In this document: positions 56,688-64,000 of the stretch, piece by piece
How positions within the stretch are numbered: position 1 is the first letter of the stretch
Layout of the letters: every line of letters starts with the position of its first letter
Source: Hoylesella pleuritidis JCM 14110
Lineage (GTDB): Bacteria > Bacteroidota > Bacteroidia > Bacteroidales > Bacteroidaceae
DNA length: 64,000 bases
Direction: 5' to 3'
Assembly: GCF_000613725.1 (NCBI RefSeq)
Contig: NZ_BAJN01000008.1
Location: 62,001-126,000 of the forward strand
Made by a program: the position numbers and the translations under genes
The notes under the pieces: model-generated
What the model was told of the DNA's origin: nothing
Seen by the model: only the letters and a program-made list of their open reading frames with translations
Database searches by the model: none

Positions 56688-58205
56688 ATGAAAATATTCA
56701 ATAGCACGCAAATCCGAGAACTTGATGCCTATACCATCGAGCACGAACCGGTGAGTTCCATTGAGCTAATGGAGCGAGCTGCGAAAGCAATCACTTATGC
56801 CATCACCGAGAGATGGGCTGTACAGACGCCCATTATCGTGTTTGCCGGTCCGGGAAACAACGGTGGCGATGCACTGGCCGTAGCTCGGATACTGGCAGAA
56901 AAAGGTTATCAAGTGGAAGTTTATTTGTTTAATATCCACGATAAACTGTCGGACGACTGTGCTATTAATAGACAACGACTTATCGATAGCAAGCGTGTCA
57001 AAAACTTTACAGAGATTTCTGTCAACTTCGATCCGCCTCAACTCGATGACGATATGTTGGTGATCGACGGGCTATTTGGTTCCGGTCTCAATAAGCCTTT
57101 GGCCGGAGGGTTCGCTTCTTTGGTGAAATATATCAATCAATCGCCGTCAAATGTGGTAAGTATCGATATTCCTTCGGGGCTAATGACAGAAGACAACACG
57201 CAAAATGTACGTGTAAATATTGTCAAAGCAGACCTCACATTGACACTGCAACAGAAGAAACTGGCAATGCTGTTAGCTGACAACCAACCCTATTTAGGCG
57301 AGTTGCGCGTACTCGATATTCGTCTGTCTCAGGAGTATATCGCCCAGACGAAAGCCCATTTTTCTATTATAGAAGAGAATGATCTTCGTCCGTTGTTACG
57401 TAGGCGGGATGATTTTGCACATAAAGGAGCGATGGGTAACGCCCTAATCATTGCCGGGAGTTATGGTATGTCGGGTGCAGCGGTGCTGGCCACACAAGCT
57501 TGCCTACGCTCAGGTGCAGGTAAGGTGACGGTTCATACGCCCAAACGCAACTATGATATTATGCAAATTGCCGTGCCCGAAGCCGTGATGCAGATGGATC
57601 ACGAAGAAACTTGTTTCTCCGAACCGGTAGATACCGAAGGCTTCGATGCACTTGGTATCGGACCGGGATTAGGTCAACAAGAGAATACAGCCATTGCAAT
57701 GATCGCTCAATTACGCCGAACCATATGTCCAATTGTGGCCGATGCCGACGCACTGAACATCCTTTCAACACACAGAGCGTGGATGCAGCAACTACCAAAA
57801 GGCATTATCCTGACGCCACACACCAAGGAATTAGAGCGATTAGCAGGTGCCCCGTGTACGGGAGATTATGAACGGCTGGACAAGGCGCGTGAGTTGGCTG
57901 ACCATTTGCAGGCTTACATCATTTTAAAAGGGCATTACTCGGCTCTGTGTACCCCCGAAGGAAATGTTATTTTCAACTCAACCGGTAACTCGGGAATGGC
58001 TACTGCGGGGAGCGGCGACGTTCTGACGGGAATCATCACAGGGCTTTTGGCCCGTGGATACCATCAGAAAGAGGCTTGCACTTTGGGTATGTACCTTCAC
58101 GGTTTGGCTGGAGATCTGGCTGCAAAAGATCTCGGTAAGGAAAGCCTTATTGCCGGAGACATTATCAAATATCTGCCTTCGGCATTCCGAAGAATGAACG
58201 ATTAA
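56688..58205 (+). CDS. nnr: Bifunctional NAD(P)H-hydrate epimerase / ADP-dependent dehydratase
   Basis: 505 residues from the ATG at 56688. N-domain (1-215): VFAGPGNNGGDALAVARIL, VIDGLFGSGLN and VSIDIPSGL (epimerase). C-domain (225-505): KGAMGNALIIAGSYGMSGAA, ILTPHTKELERLAG and TAGSGDVLTGIITGLLARG (ribokinase-like dehydratase). Together they repair hydrated NADH and NADPH. Divergent from hpt. Confidence 0.95.
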   Translation: MKIFNSTQIRELDAYTIEHEPVSSIELMERAAKAITYAITERWAVQTPIIVFAGPGNNGGDALAVARILAEKGYQVEVYLFNIHDKLSDDCAINRQRLIDSKRVKNFTEISVNFDPPQLDDDMLVIDGLFGSGLNKPLAGGFASLVKYINQSPSNVVSIDIPSGLMTEDNTQNVRVNIVKADLTLTLQQKKLAMLLADNQPYLGELRVLDIRLSQEYIAQTKAHFSIIEENDLRPLLRRRDDFAHKGAMGNALIIAGSYGMSGAAVLATQACLRSGAGKVTVHTPKRNYDIMQIAVPEAVMQMDHEETCFSEPVDTEGFDALGIGPGLGQQENTAIAMIAQLRRTICPIVADADALNILSTHRAWMQQLPKGIILTPHTKELERLAGAPCTGDYERLDKARELADHLQAYIILKGHYSALCTPEGNVIFNSTGNSGMATAGSGDVLTGIITGLLARGYHQKEACTLGMYLHGLAGDLAAKDLGKESLIAGDIIKYLPSAFRRMND

Positions 58206-58215
58206 ACCAAAATAA

Positions 58216-59268
58216 ATGATGAGAAAACAATTCACAACGGCACTTTTAGCTTTGTGCACGATGACAATGGTTCACGCACAACGCACGGTTGAGGGAACCA
58301 CTTATTTTTTACCACGAACGGCTTTACGCCTGACCTTTTTGATAGAAAAGACCACTTACACACCGGGACAATTTGCGCCGTATGCCGAACGGTATATGAA
58401 AAAGACGGGAGTAGAGTTAAATCCCAGTACCACCTATCGCATCATCAACACACATTTATCATCCGTCGGAGTGCCCGATTCTGCCAAACAGTTTACGTTA
58501 GCATTGGACAAAAAGCACAGTATCACGGAAGTGAGCCGCGACCAAAGCGGTATTTTGTTGGCGATCAATGCTCAAGGTAAGAAGCCTCAGCAACCGATGG
58601 CATTCGTTCCGGCTCGCAAACCCGAACCGCTTAACCCCAAAGACTTTATGAACGAAGATATTCTGACGGCGGGAAGTACGGCCAAAATGGCCGAGCTCTG
58701 TGCCCAAGAGATCTATGATATACGTGACAGCCGCGATCAATTATCACGCGGAAAGGCCGAGTCTATGCCCAAAGACGGACAGCAATTGAAATTAATGCTC
58801 GCCAATCTGACTACACAAGAGCGTGGTTTATTGCAGGTTTTCGAGGGTACAACCGTTAAAGACACTATCGAAAACGTACTTACTTACATTCCAACTAAGG
58901 AGGTAAAGCACCAATTGTTGTTCCGTTTCTCCAAACGATTCGGACTCACTGACAGTGACGATCTCAGTGGCACACCTTATTATATATGCGTAACCGATGA
59001 GCATGTCATAGCAGGAGCGAACGAGAATACTCTCGAACAGAAGAAATCGAAAGATGACATCGGCCTGAACGTAAACCTTCCTGGCAAAATCAAAGTTGCC
59101 CTCTACGAGCAAGAGAAGCTGCGAGCCGACTTTGAATTATATGCAGCTCAATTCGGAAGAGTAGAGAATTTAAGCGGCGAATTGTTCGGGAAGAAACAGA
59201 CAACGCGCATCATTCTTAATCCCACTACGGGCAGTATCGAAAGTATCCAGACCAAAATAGTAAAGTGA
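58216..59268 (+). CDS. DUF4831 family secreted protein
   Basis: 350 residues with a signal peptide (FTTALLALCTMTMVHAQ). Motifs YFLPRTALRLTFLIEKTTYT, NPKDFMNEDILTAGSTAKMA, EIYDIRDSRDQLSRGKAE and VFEGTTVKDTIENVLTYIP mark DUF4831, a Bacteroidota family of unknown role. It follows nnr by ten bases and may be co-transcribed. Confidence 0.85.
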   Translation: MMRKQFTTALLALCTMTMVHAQRTVEGTTYFLPRTALRLTFLIEKTTYTPGQFAPYAERYMKKTGVELNPSTTYRIINTHLSSVGVPDSAKQFTLALDKKHSITEVSRDQSGILLAINAQGKKPQQPMAFVPARKPEPLNPKDFMNEDILTAGSTAKMAELCAQEIYDIRDSRDQLSRGKAESMPKDGQQLKLMLANLTTQERGLLQVFEGTTVKDTIENVLTYIPTKEVKHQLLFRFSKRFGLTDSDDLSGTPYYICVTDEHVIAGANENTLEQKKSKDDIGLNVNLPGKIKVALYEQEKLRADFELYAAQFGRVENLSGELFGKKQTTRIILNPTTGSIESIQTKIVK

Positions 59269-59278
59269 ACGGCAGAAA

Positions 59279-59365
59279 TTAAGGAGTTAAAGAAGTTAAA
59301 GAGACAAGACAATAGACAAGTATTCACCTATACTCCCCAACTCTTTTAACTCTTCAACTTCTGTC
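59279..59365. repeat. Inverted short repeats after DUF4831 gene
   Basis: AAGGAGTTAAAGAAGTTAAAGAG and its partner CTCTTTTAACTCTTCAACTT form imperfect arms of about 23 bases. Units resemble the TTRACRAG family. Could work as a terminator-like stem. Confidence 0.5.
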
Positions 59366-59447
59366 CCCGACAAAGACAACTTGTAAGTACGAAATTTCAT
59401 TTTAACGCAAGTTAATGCAGATTTTCTTACAGATTGTCACAAAATCT

Positions 59448-59478
59448 TTTGCACATATACTTTTATTTTGTATCTTTG
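59448..59478 (+). promoter_or_regulatory. Promoter of glnA
   Basis: TTTG (59448-59451), 19 bases, TATCTTTG (59471-59478). Confidence 0.85.
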
Positions 59479-59517
59479 CAGCGATAGAAAGGCCTAATTT
59501 TAATCATTAACCAGTAT

Positions 59518-61023
59518 ATGAACAACGACGAACTTTTAATGAACGCCAACGAGATTGTGGCGTATTTACAGAAACCGGCAGCTGAGTTTACCAAGGCCGA
59601 CATTATTAAATTCATTCAGGAAAAGGAGATCAAGATGGTCAACTTTCTGTATCCGGGCGGCGACGGCAAGTTAAAGACACTCAACTTCGTGTTGACTAAT
59701 CTCGATTATCTTAAAACCATCCTCACATTTGGTGAACGAGTAGACGGATCAAGTTTGTTCAGCTTCATCCAAGCAAGCAGCAGCGACCTCTATGTTTTAC
59801 CTCGTTTCAGCACGGCTTTCGTAGATCCATTTGCCGAGATACCGACACTTGACCTACTTTGTTCTTTCTTCGACAAAGACGGGAACCCCTTGGAGAGTTC
59901 TCCCGAATACACACTTGATAAGGCCGCAAAGGCCTTTACCAAAACAACGGGAATGGAATACCAAGCTATGGGCGAGTTGGAGTACTATGTTATCAAGCCC
60001 AACGAAGGCGTATTCCCGGCTGTTGACCAGCACGCTTATCACGAGTCAGCTCCTTATGTAAAGACAAACGAATTCCGCGCAATGTGTATGGAGCATATCG
60101 CCCGTGCAGGCGGTCAAATCAAATACGGTCATTCCGAAGTAGGAACATTCACACTGAACGGTCTCGTTTATGAGCAGAATGAAATCGAATTCTTGCCCGT
60201 AAAAGTTCAAGAAACGGCCGATCAATTGATGATTGCCAAATGGATCATCCGCAATCTGGCTTATCGCAACGGTCTCAACGTAACTTTCGCACCAAAGATT
60301 ACGGCAGGTAAGGCCGGTTCAGGTCTCCACATCCATATGAGAATGATAAAAGACGGCAAGAATATGATGATGAAAGACGGGCGTTTGAGCGATGATGCAC
60401 GTCGTATGATTGCCGGAATGATGGAGCTTGCACCCAGTATCACGGCTTTCGGTAACAAAAATCCGACCTCTTATTTCCGTCTTGTCCCGCACCAGGAAGC
60501 ACCGACCAACGTTTGTTGGGGCGACCGCAACCGTTCCGTTCTCGTACGAGTACCGTTGGGATGGACTGCCGGTGTGGATATGTGTAACAAAGCTAACCCC
60601 TTGGAAAAAGCAGAAACACCCAACGCATCGTTTAAACAGACCGTGGAAATACGTTCTTCCGATGGTTCAGCCGACCTCTACCAGCTTTTAGCCGGACTTT
60701 GTGTTGCTTGTCGTTATGGTTTTGAAATGCCCGACGCACTTGATATTGCGAAGAAAACTTACGTTGATGTCAACATCCACGACAAAGAGAACGAGGGCGT
60801 ACTCAACCATCTTTCACAACTTCCCGACAGCTGTGTTGCATCGGCAGCGTGCCTCGAAAAGCAGCGCAAAGTTTATGAGGAGCAAGGTGTGTTCAGTAAA
60901 GATATGATCGATGGAATCATTGACCAGCTCCGGTCTTTCAATGACACGACACTCCGCAAAGAAGTAGAAGGAAACCCCGAAGAGAATCTCAAACTCGTCG
61001 AAAAATATTTCCACTGCGGATAA
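59518..61023 (+). CDS. glnA: Glutamine synthetase
   Basis: 501 residues, GSI-like. Motifs: FLYPGGDGKLKTLNFVL, RVDGSSLFSF, GELEYYVIKP, GHSEVGTFTLNGLVYEQNEI, KITAGKAGSGLHIHM, NPTSYFRLVPHQEAPT and NRSVLVRVP. It is not the longer type III (GlnN) enzyme also common in Bacteroidota. It makes glutamine from glutamate and ammonia. It has its own promoter and terminator; no adenylylation Tyr site of the NLYDLPPEE type is seen. Confidence 0.95.
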   Translation: MNNDELLMNANEIVAYLQKPAAEFTKADIIKFIQEKEIKMVNFLYPGGDGKLKTLNFVLTNLDYLKTILTFGERVDGSSLFSFIQASSSDLYVLPRFSTAFVDPFAEIPTLDLLCSFFDKDGNPLESSPEYTLDKAAKAFTKTTGMEYQAMGELEYYVIKPNEGVFPAVDQHAYHESAPYVKTNEFRAMCMEHIARAGGQIKYGHSEVGTFTLNGLVYEQNEIEFLPVKVQETADQLMIAKWIIRNLAYRNGLNVTFAPKITAGKAGSGLHIHMRMIKDGKNMMMKDGRLSDDARRMIAGMMELAPSITAFGNKNPTSYFRLVPHQEAPTNVCWGDRNRSVLVRVPLGWTAGVDMCNKANPLEKAETPNASFKQTVEIRSSDGSADLYQLLAGLCVACRYGFEMPDALDIAKKTYVDVNIHDKENEGVLNHLSQLPDSCVASAACLEKQRKVYEEQGVFSKDMIDGIIDQLRSFNDTTLRKEVEGNPEENLKLVEKYFHCG

Positions 61024-61074
61024 AGATCGTCTATTGATAGTAAAAGATTTACTATTCAAAACTCATACACAATT

Positions 61075-61115
61075 AAAGCCGCCTTCTCAATAAATGTATT
61101 GAGAGGCGGCTTTTA
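61075..61115. terminator. Bidirectional terminator glnA / methyltransferase
   Basis: AAAGCCGCCTTCTCAATA and TATTGAGAGGCGGCTTTT form a 17-bp stem with one bulge and T-runs on both sides. It lies between convergent genes. Confidence 0.92.
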
Positions 61116-61146
61116 AAATATTATGCTTGAAAAAAGATCTTCTAAA

Positions 61147-62226
61147 TCAGTCGATAATTACATAATGTAGAAATTCGACAGTAGAATCAGCTTTTATTTG
61201 TCGTTTTTCAGAGGGAACATCTGCTCTGAAACGATTGTATCTTCGCTCAAAACATCCATAGAATCCACGCTTAGACATAATGGAACGGATAGTATCTATT
61301 GACATCAATCCTTCATTATTATAACTCAAAAAAATATATTTTGCTTTTGCCTGATCGATCAGCCGTTCAAAAGCTGACGCCACTTTACTACGTGAACAAT
61401 ACTCAGATTTCTGCAAATGGTAATCACGCATTCCCGTTTTTCCCTTCAATTCAGGATTGTCATATCGTGCAATCGTTTCTAATAGATGGTAATTAGCTCC
61501 GTATTGTCGCTGATTATAAGGCGGATCTAAATATAGGATATCTGCGGTAATATCACAGATAAGATCATTTGCATCACAGTTATATACCCTATTCTCATAT
61601 TGATTAAGAATTGTTTCAGTAGGTCTCATTATCAAAGGTCGCCTTGCAGCAGTCTTTAACTTTTTGAGAAAGGCACCATAAACGGAAGCCGTATTTGCAA
61701 CTTTATCAATGTTTTCAATCAATGTAGCCAATAAAAAGAAATACTCATCCTGATAGATTAATCCTTTGCTATACCACTCTTCTATTTTTATCCGAATGCT
61801 ATCGCATCTCCCCCCATTCATATCTGAGAAATATAGCCTATAATTTTCATTCTCCGAATGACTTCCTTTACAATAGTTTTCATAAAGAAAACCCTTAGTA
61901 GCAGGCAATCCATCTAAAAACTGACACACGATTTTCGCCCTATCTTCATCGAACATTACATTCCTGAGAACAGGGATTTCGTCTTCCAAGCCACGAAATA
62001 GTAAGACACAATTATTACCGATATATTGTCTATTCAGCACATAGCTGTAATATTGTATATCATTTGCAATAATCTTACATCCTTTCTTTTTAAAGAACTT
62101 TCCAACAGATCCCGCTCCTGCAAACATATCTGCAAAAACAAGTCCTTCGTGCAAATCACCGACAACTTTTGATATACTTTCGTATAAAAAGTTTAATAAA
62201 GAAAATTTAGAGCCAATATAATTCAT
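61147..62226 (-). CDS. D12-class N6-adenine DNA methyltransferase
   Basis: 359 residues. Motif I FADMFAGAGSVGKFF near residue 35, motif IV ILYLDPPYNQRQYGANYH near 230, and NYIGSKFSLLNFL at the start (motif X) put it in the D12 (Dam-like) class. It methylates adenine in a short unknown sequence. AT-rich and isolated among housekeeping genes, it looks acquired. Its ATG follows immediately the end of a broken frame (62224-62523) that may be the remnant of a partner restriction gene, so it may now be an orphan. Confidence 0.88.
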   Translation of the reverse strand: MNYIGSKFSLLNFLYESISKVVGDLHEGLVFADMFAGAGSVGKFFKKKGCKIIANDIQYYSYVLNRQYIGNNCVLLFRGLEDEIPVLRNVMFDEDRAKIVCQFLDGLPATKGFLYENYCKGSHSENENYRLYFSDMNGGRCDSIRIKIEEWYSKGLIYQDEYFFLLATLIENIDKVANTASVYGAFLKKLKTAARRPLIMRPTETILNQYENRVYNCDANDLICDITADILYLDPPYNQRQYGANYHLLETIARYDNPELKGKTGMRDYHLQKSEYCSRSKVASAFERLIDQAKAKYIFLSYNNEGLMSIDTIRSIMSKRGFYGCFERRYNRFRADVPSEKRQIKADSTVEFLHYVIID

Positions 62227-62523
62227 CTTAATATCGTACTCTTTGAAAGTTTAGACTCCCATTCTTTACGGAAAATTCTATATAAATCAAAGATAAGAAT
62301 CGACCGTTTCTTCCTGTTGTATAAAAGATTATCAAATCATTCTTTCTTATCCGACATCCATCAGCCATCATCTCAACAAGCTCCTTTTCAGACGTTGGAT
62401 GTAACACTGAATAGGGATTCTGGTTAAAGTCTATATTTTGTCCTTAAAGCCTGTTCCTGCAAATAGATAGCGCAAATGATATTGAAATGTATTTGTATCT
62501 ACAATGAAAACGTGTGTTGTCAT
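62227..62523 (-). pseudogene. Remnant of a gene preceding the methyltransferase, possibly a restriction endonuclease
   Basis: An ATG at 62523 gives THVFIVDTNTFQYHLRYLFA and meets TAG at 62431. Adding one A (AAAA to AAAAA at 62436-62439) continues KNIDFNQNPYSVLHP, IRKNDLIIFY and an open frame to a TAA just before the methyltransferase ATG; about 98 residues in all. The start recalls N-domains of type II restriction enzymes, but the length is too short for one and the last third looks out of frame. I consider it a decayed or truncated gene; the family link is from memory and weak. Confidence 0.5.
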
Positions 62524-62922
62524 ATCAGCCTATATTATCGAACTATGAGAACCTTTTTCAAGAAATATCTTTGATATTCGTGTATCTGGAATCATAAAGA
62601 CAGATAAAGACAAATGCGACTCACAATTACTTTTTATCCGTTATATTCATCCACAACACAATATCTTCTGACAAAGTTACTACTTTTTTATTGATAACCA
62701 AGAGAAGAAAGCTGAATATATTTGAGAAAATGAATAATTTAAATACTAAGGATATCCAATGAGAAAACATAAACAGTCAAGTCATTTTCTCATTAACGCT
62801 TTTCGCCTTACGAAAGACCATTAAACAGCGTGCATTTAATGGTTAACTACAATGTGTTTAACAGTTAATTTACACGTGAAAATCTTCGTTATTTCCCTCT
62901 TGCGCAGGTTGGCAAAAGGGCA
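62524..62922. other. Intergenic region methyltransferase to cytolysin-like gene
   Basis: About 400 bases, AT-rich. Contains the 22-base-period array at 62792-62878. No gene is visible; the AAAATAGTTACC-type stretches look random. Confidence 0.5.
62792..62878. repeat. 22-base-period repeat array 4
   Basis: Units begin at 62792 (ATTAACGCTTTT), 62814 (AAGACCATTAAA), 62835 (TTTAATGGTTAA) and 62857 (TTTAACAGTTAA), with 22, 21 and 22-base steps. Tails end TTACGA, GCGTGC, ATGTG and ACGTG. Confidence 0.8.
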
Positions 62923-62962
62923 TAAAAAAGGAAAGAACCCAGCACGATGCCAGGTTCTTTCT
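62923..62962 (-). terminator. Terminator of the cytolysin-like gene
   Basis: On the minus strand GAAAGAACC, an internal GCATCGTGC arm, GGTTCTTTC and then CTTTTTTATG. Eight bases past the stop codon. Confidence 0.9.
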
Positions 62963-62969
62963 CAAATAG

Positions 62970-64000
62970 TTACTTGTAAAATTTCAGGTTCTCGATACCG
63001 AAGTTCAATGTCACTTCTTCTTTAGTATCACGCAAGTTCAGAGGATTCCTCGCTGTATCATAAAGCTTTTTCACTTCTCCAGGACCTAACCTCTTACCTT
63101 CTCTTACCAAAGTTTCGAACAGAGGTACTTCAAAGATATACTCTTTCTTAAATCCGTCATTCTCCTTTTTCCTATCGAACACTACGAAAATTTTCTCTCC
63201 GCTTTTATAATTGGGGATATTGTAGCGCGTACGCTGACTCCAGTAGTTAAAGAAGAACTCTGTTCGCTGCTTAGGATCGGTACCGAACTGTATAAAGCCT
63301 CTGCCTGCATTGAGCTTTTTACCCGACAACGATTTTAGTTCATCCAAAACAATCAGGTCGAAGCTGATTTTCGAGAACTCGCCTGCATAGGGATCGTTCT
63401 TAGTATACTTGGAATAGATTACCGTTTTGAACGTGCGGTTCGTCCCAAGTTCCTTCAACTTATAAGCAATGGGCGCGCCGGGGTTTTCAGTACTCAAGCG
63501 GGCACCTTCTCCGATGAACTTCTTCACATCCTCCAAGTTAATGGCTGCCAGCGAGCCTAACTTGGCATCACCACCCAAAACACGTCCCTTGATGGTAGAC
63601 TCTTTAAGCAAGTCTTGGTAAGCAGCTTCTGCTTTTACGCCAATCTTTCCGCCCAACACAGACGCTTGCAGCTTAGCTTCCGCCTCTTTCTTCGTCATAT
63701 TTGTCTCAATGCCCAAAAGCAAGATGCGACCATACTTGACAGAAGAAACAAACAGTGGCTTTTCAGCTCCAAACTCCTTCTTGTAGTCAAACTCCTTGGC
63801 AAAAAGGTCTGACGGTTTTTTGGGAAGGTCGATGCTCAATTCATAGAATACCTGCTGCACTTTCACAAGAAAACGGTTCTTTTCCTTGTCAAAACTGAAG
63901 CCGGTACTTGCCTCCACGTTATTGGCAGCACCCTTGTAGTTGCCACCCATCGCCATTTTAAGGTGCGCTTTGTCGTAAACCTCTTCGATAGAGTAAGTAA
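62970..64000 (-). CDS. Cholesterol-dependent cytolysin-like (CDCL) pore-forming protein, 5' truncated by window edge
   Basis: 342 residues are visible and the frame stays open to the window edge (reading YSIEEVYDKAHLKMAMGG before the first internal Met at 63956), so the signal peptide and start are outside. Family strings in order: FDKEKNRFLVKVQQVFYELS and PKKPSDLFAK match CDC domain 1/3; VSSVKYGRILLLGIETN holds the YGR motif; GRVLGGDAKLGSL holds the glycine pair after beta strand 4; KFIGEGARLSTENPGAPIAY matches the region that leads to transmembrane hairpin 2. The C-terminal 130 residues (DELKSLSGKKLN..., NLKFYK) lack the tryptophan-rich undecapeptide and the usual domain 4. It is thus a CDCL, not a classic cholesterol-binding toxin. 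The receptor and target are unknown. Confidence 0.85.
   Translation of the reverse strand, partial: TYSIEEVYDKAHLKMAMGGNYKGAANNVEASTGFSFDKEKNRFLVKVQQVFYELSIDLPKKPSDLFAKEFDYKKEFGAEKPLFVSSVKYGRILLLGIETNMTKKEAEAKLQASVLGGKIGVKAEAAYQDLLKESTIKGRVLGGDAKLGSLAAINLEDVKKFIGEGARLSTENPGAPIAYKLKELGTNRTFKTVIYSKYTKNDPYAGEFSKISFDLIVLDELKSLSGKKLNAGRGFIQFGTDPKQRTEFFFNYWSQRTRYNIPNYKSGEKIFVVFDRKKENDGFKKEYIFEVPLFETLVREGKRLGPGEVKKLYDTARNPLNLRDTKEEVTLNFGIENLKFYK

Overview
This window looks like a chromosomal segment from a Bacteroidales bacterium, most probably Prevotella or a close relative. The evidence is the Bacteroidota promoter signature (TTTG, about 19-20 bases, then TAnnTTTG) in front of many genes, the ExbB-ExbD-ExbD-TonB-PstS-TPR operon, type IX secretion (T9SS) markers, DUF4831 and DUF4834 genes, a CotH lipoprotein and a SusC-like TonB receptor. 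The genus is an inference; no rRNA is present.

Layout. 1-1.9 kb: end of birA, pyrH, tRNA-Lys. 2.1-7 kb (minus strand): CotH-domain lipoprotein, RlpA-like protein, gdhA. 7.4-18 kb (minus strand): an export operon of TolC, a HlyD/MacA adaptor, three FtsX/MacB-type permeases and one ATPase. 18.4-20.9 kb: a divergent NtrC-type response regulator and its histidine kinase. 21.4-27.4 kb: thioredoxin and dnaE (minus), psd-pssA-DUF4834 (plus). 27.5-33.2 kb: small T9SS-sorted protein, secreted protein, TonB receptor, LytTR membrane regulator, small membrane protein, Fur-family repressor, cupin. 33.8-43.6 kb: tRNA-Met, START-like protein, lptG, ribBA, then the TonB energy-transduction operon. 44-52 kb: RLW-type small protein, rplS, a nucleotidase split over two genes, porT, a 55-residue ferredoxin (47789-47956), patB, DUF3737, AICAR transformylase. 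52-59.3 kb: hpt-adk-obg-yfiH-M23 operon (minus) and divergent nnr plus DUF4831. 59.5-62.5 kb: glnA, a D12-class adenine methyltransferase and the remnant of a gene in front of it. The right edge cuts a cholesterol-dependent-cytolysin-like (CDCL) pore-forming protein.

Three things stand out. (1) The CDC-like protein keeps the core pore-domain motifs but has no undecapeptide. (2) Two families of intergenic repeats are present. One has four arrays with a strict 22-base period (consensus near ATTAACnGTTAA then about six bases then CGTG) at 1.26, 33.4, 50.2 and 62.8 kb. The other is built of 8-base units near TTRACRAG, often in inverted arms, one pair of which brackets the likely rlpA start. (3) At least eight otherwise normal genes, including the essential dnaE, rplS and lptG, are broken by the loss of exactly one base in a short homopolymer. 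This points to base-calling errors rather than real decay, so these genes are annotated here as joined.

The export locus is the most coherent system. A two-component pair faces the TolC-led operon, and the space between them holds a 21-base-spaced direct repeat and a TGGCAC element, consistent with sigma-54 enhancer control. One ATPase would serve three different permeases.
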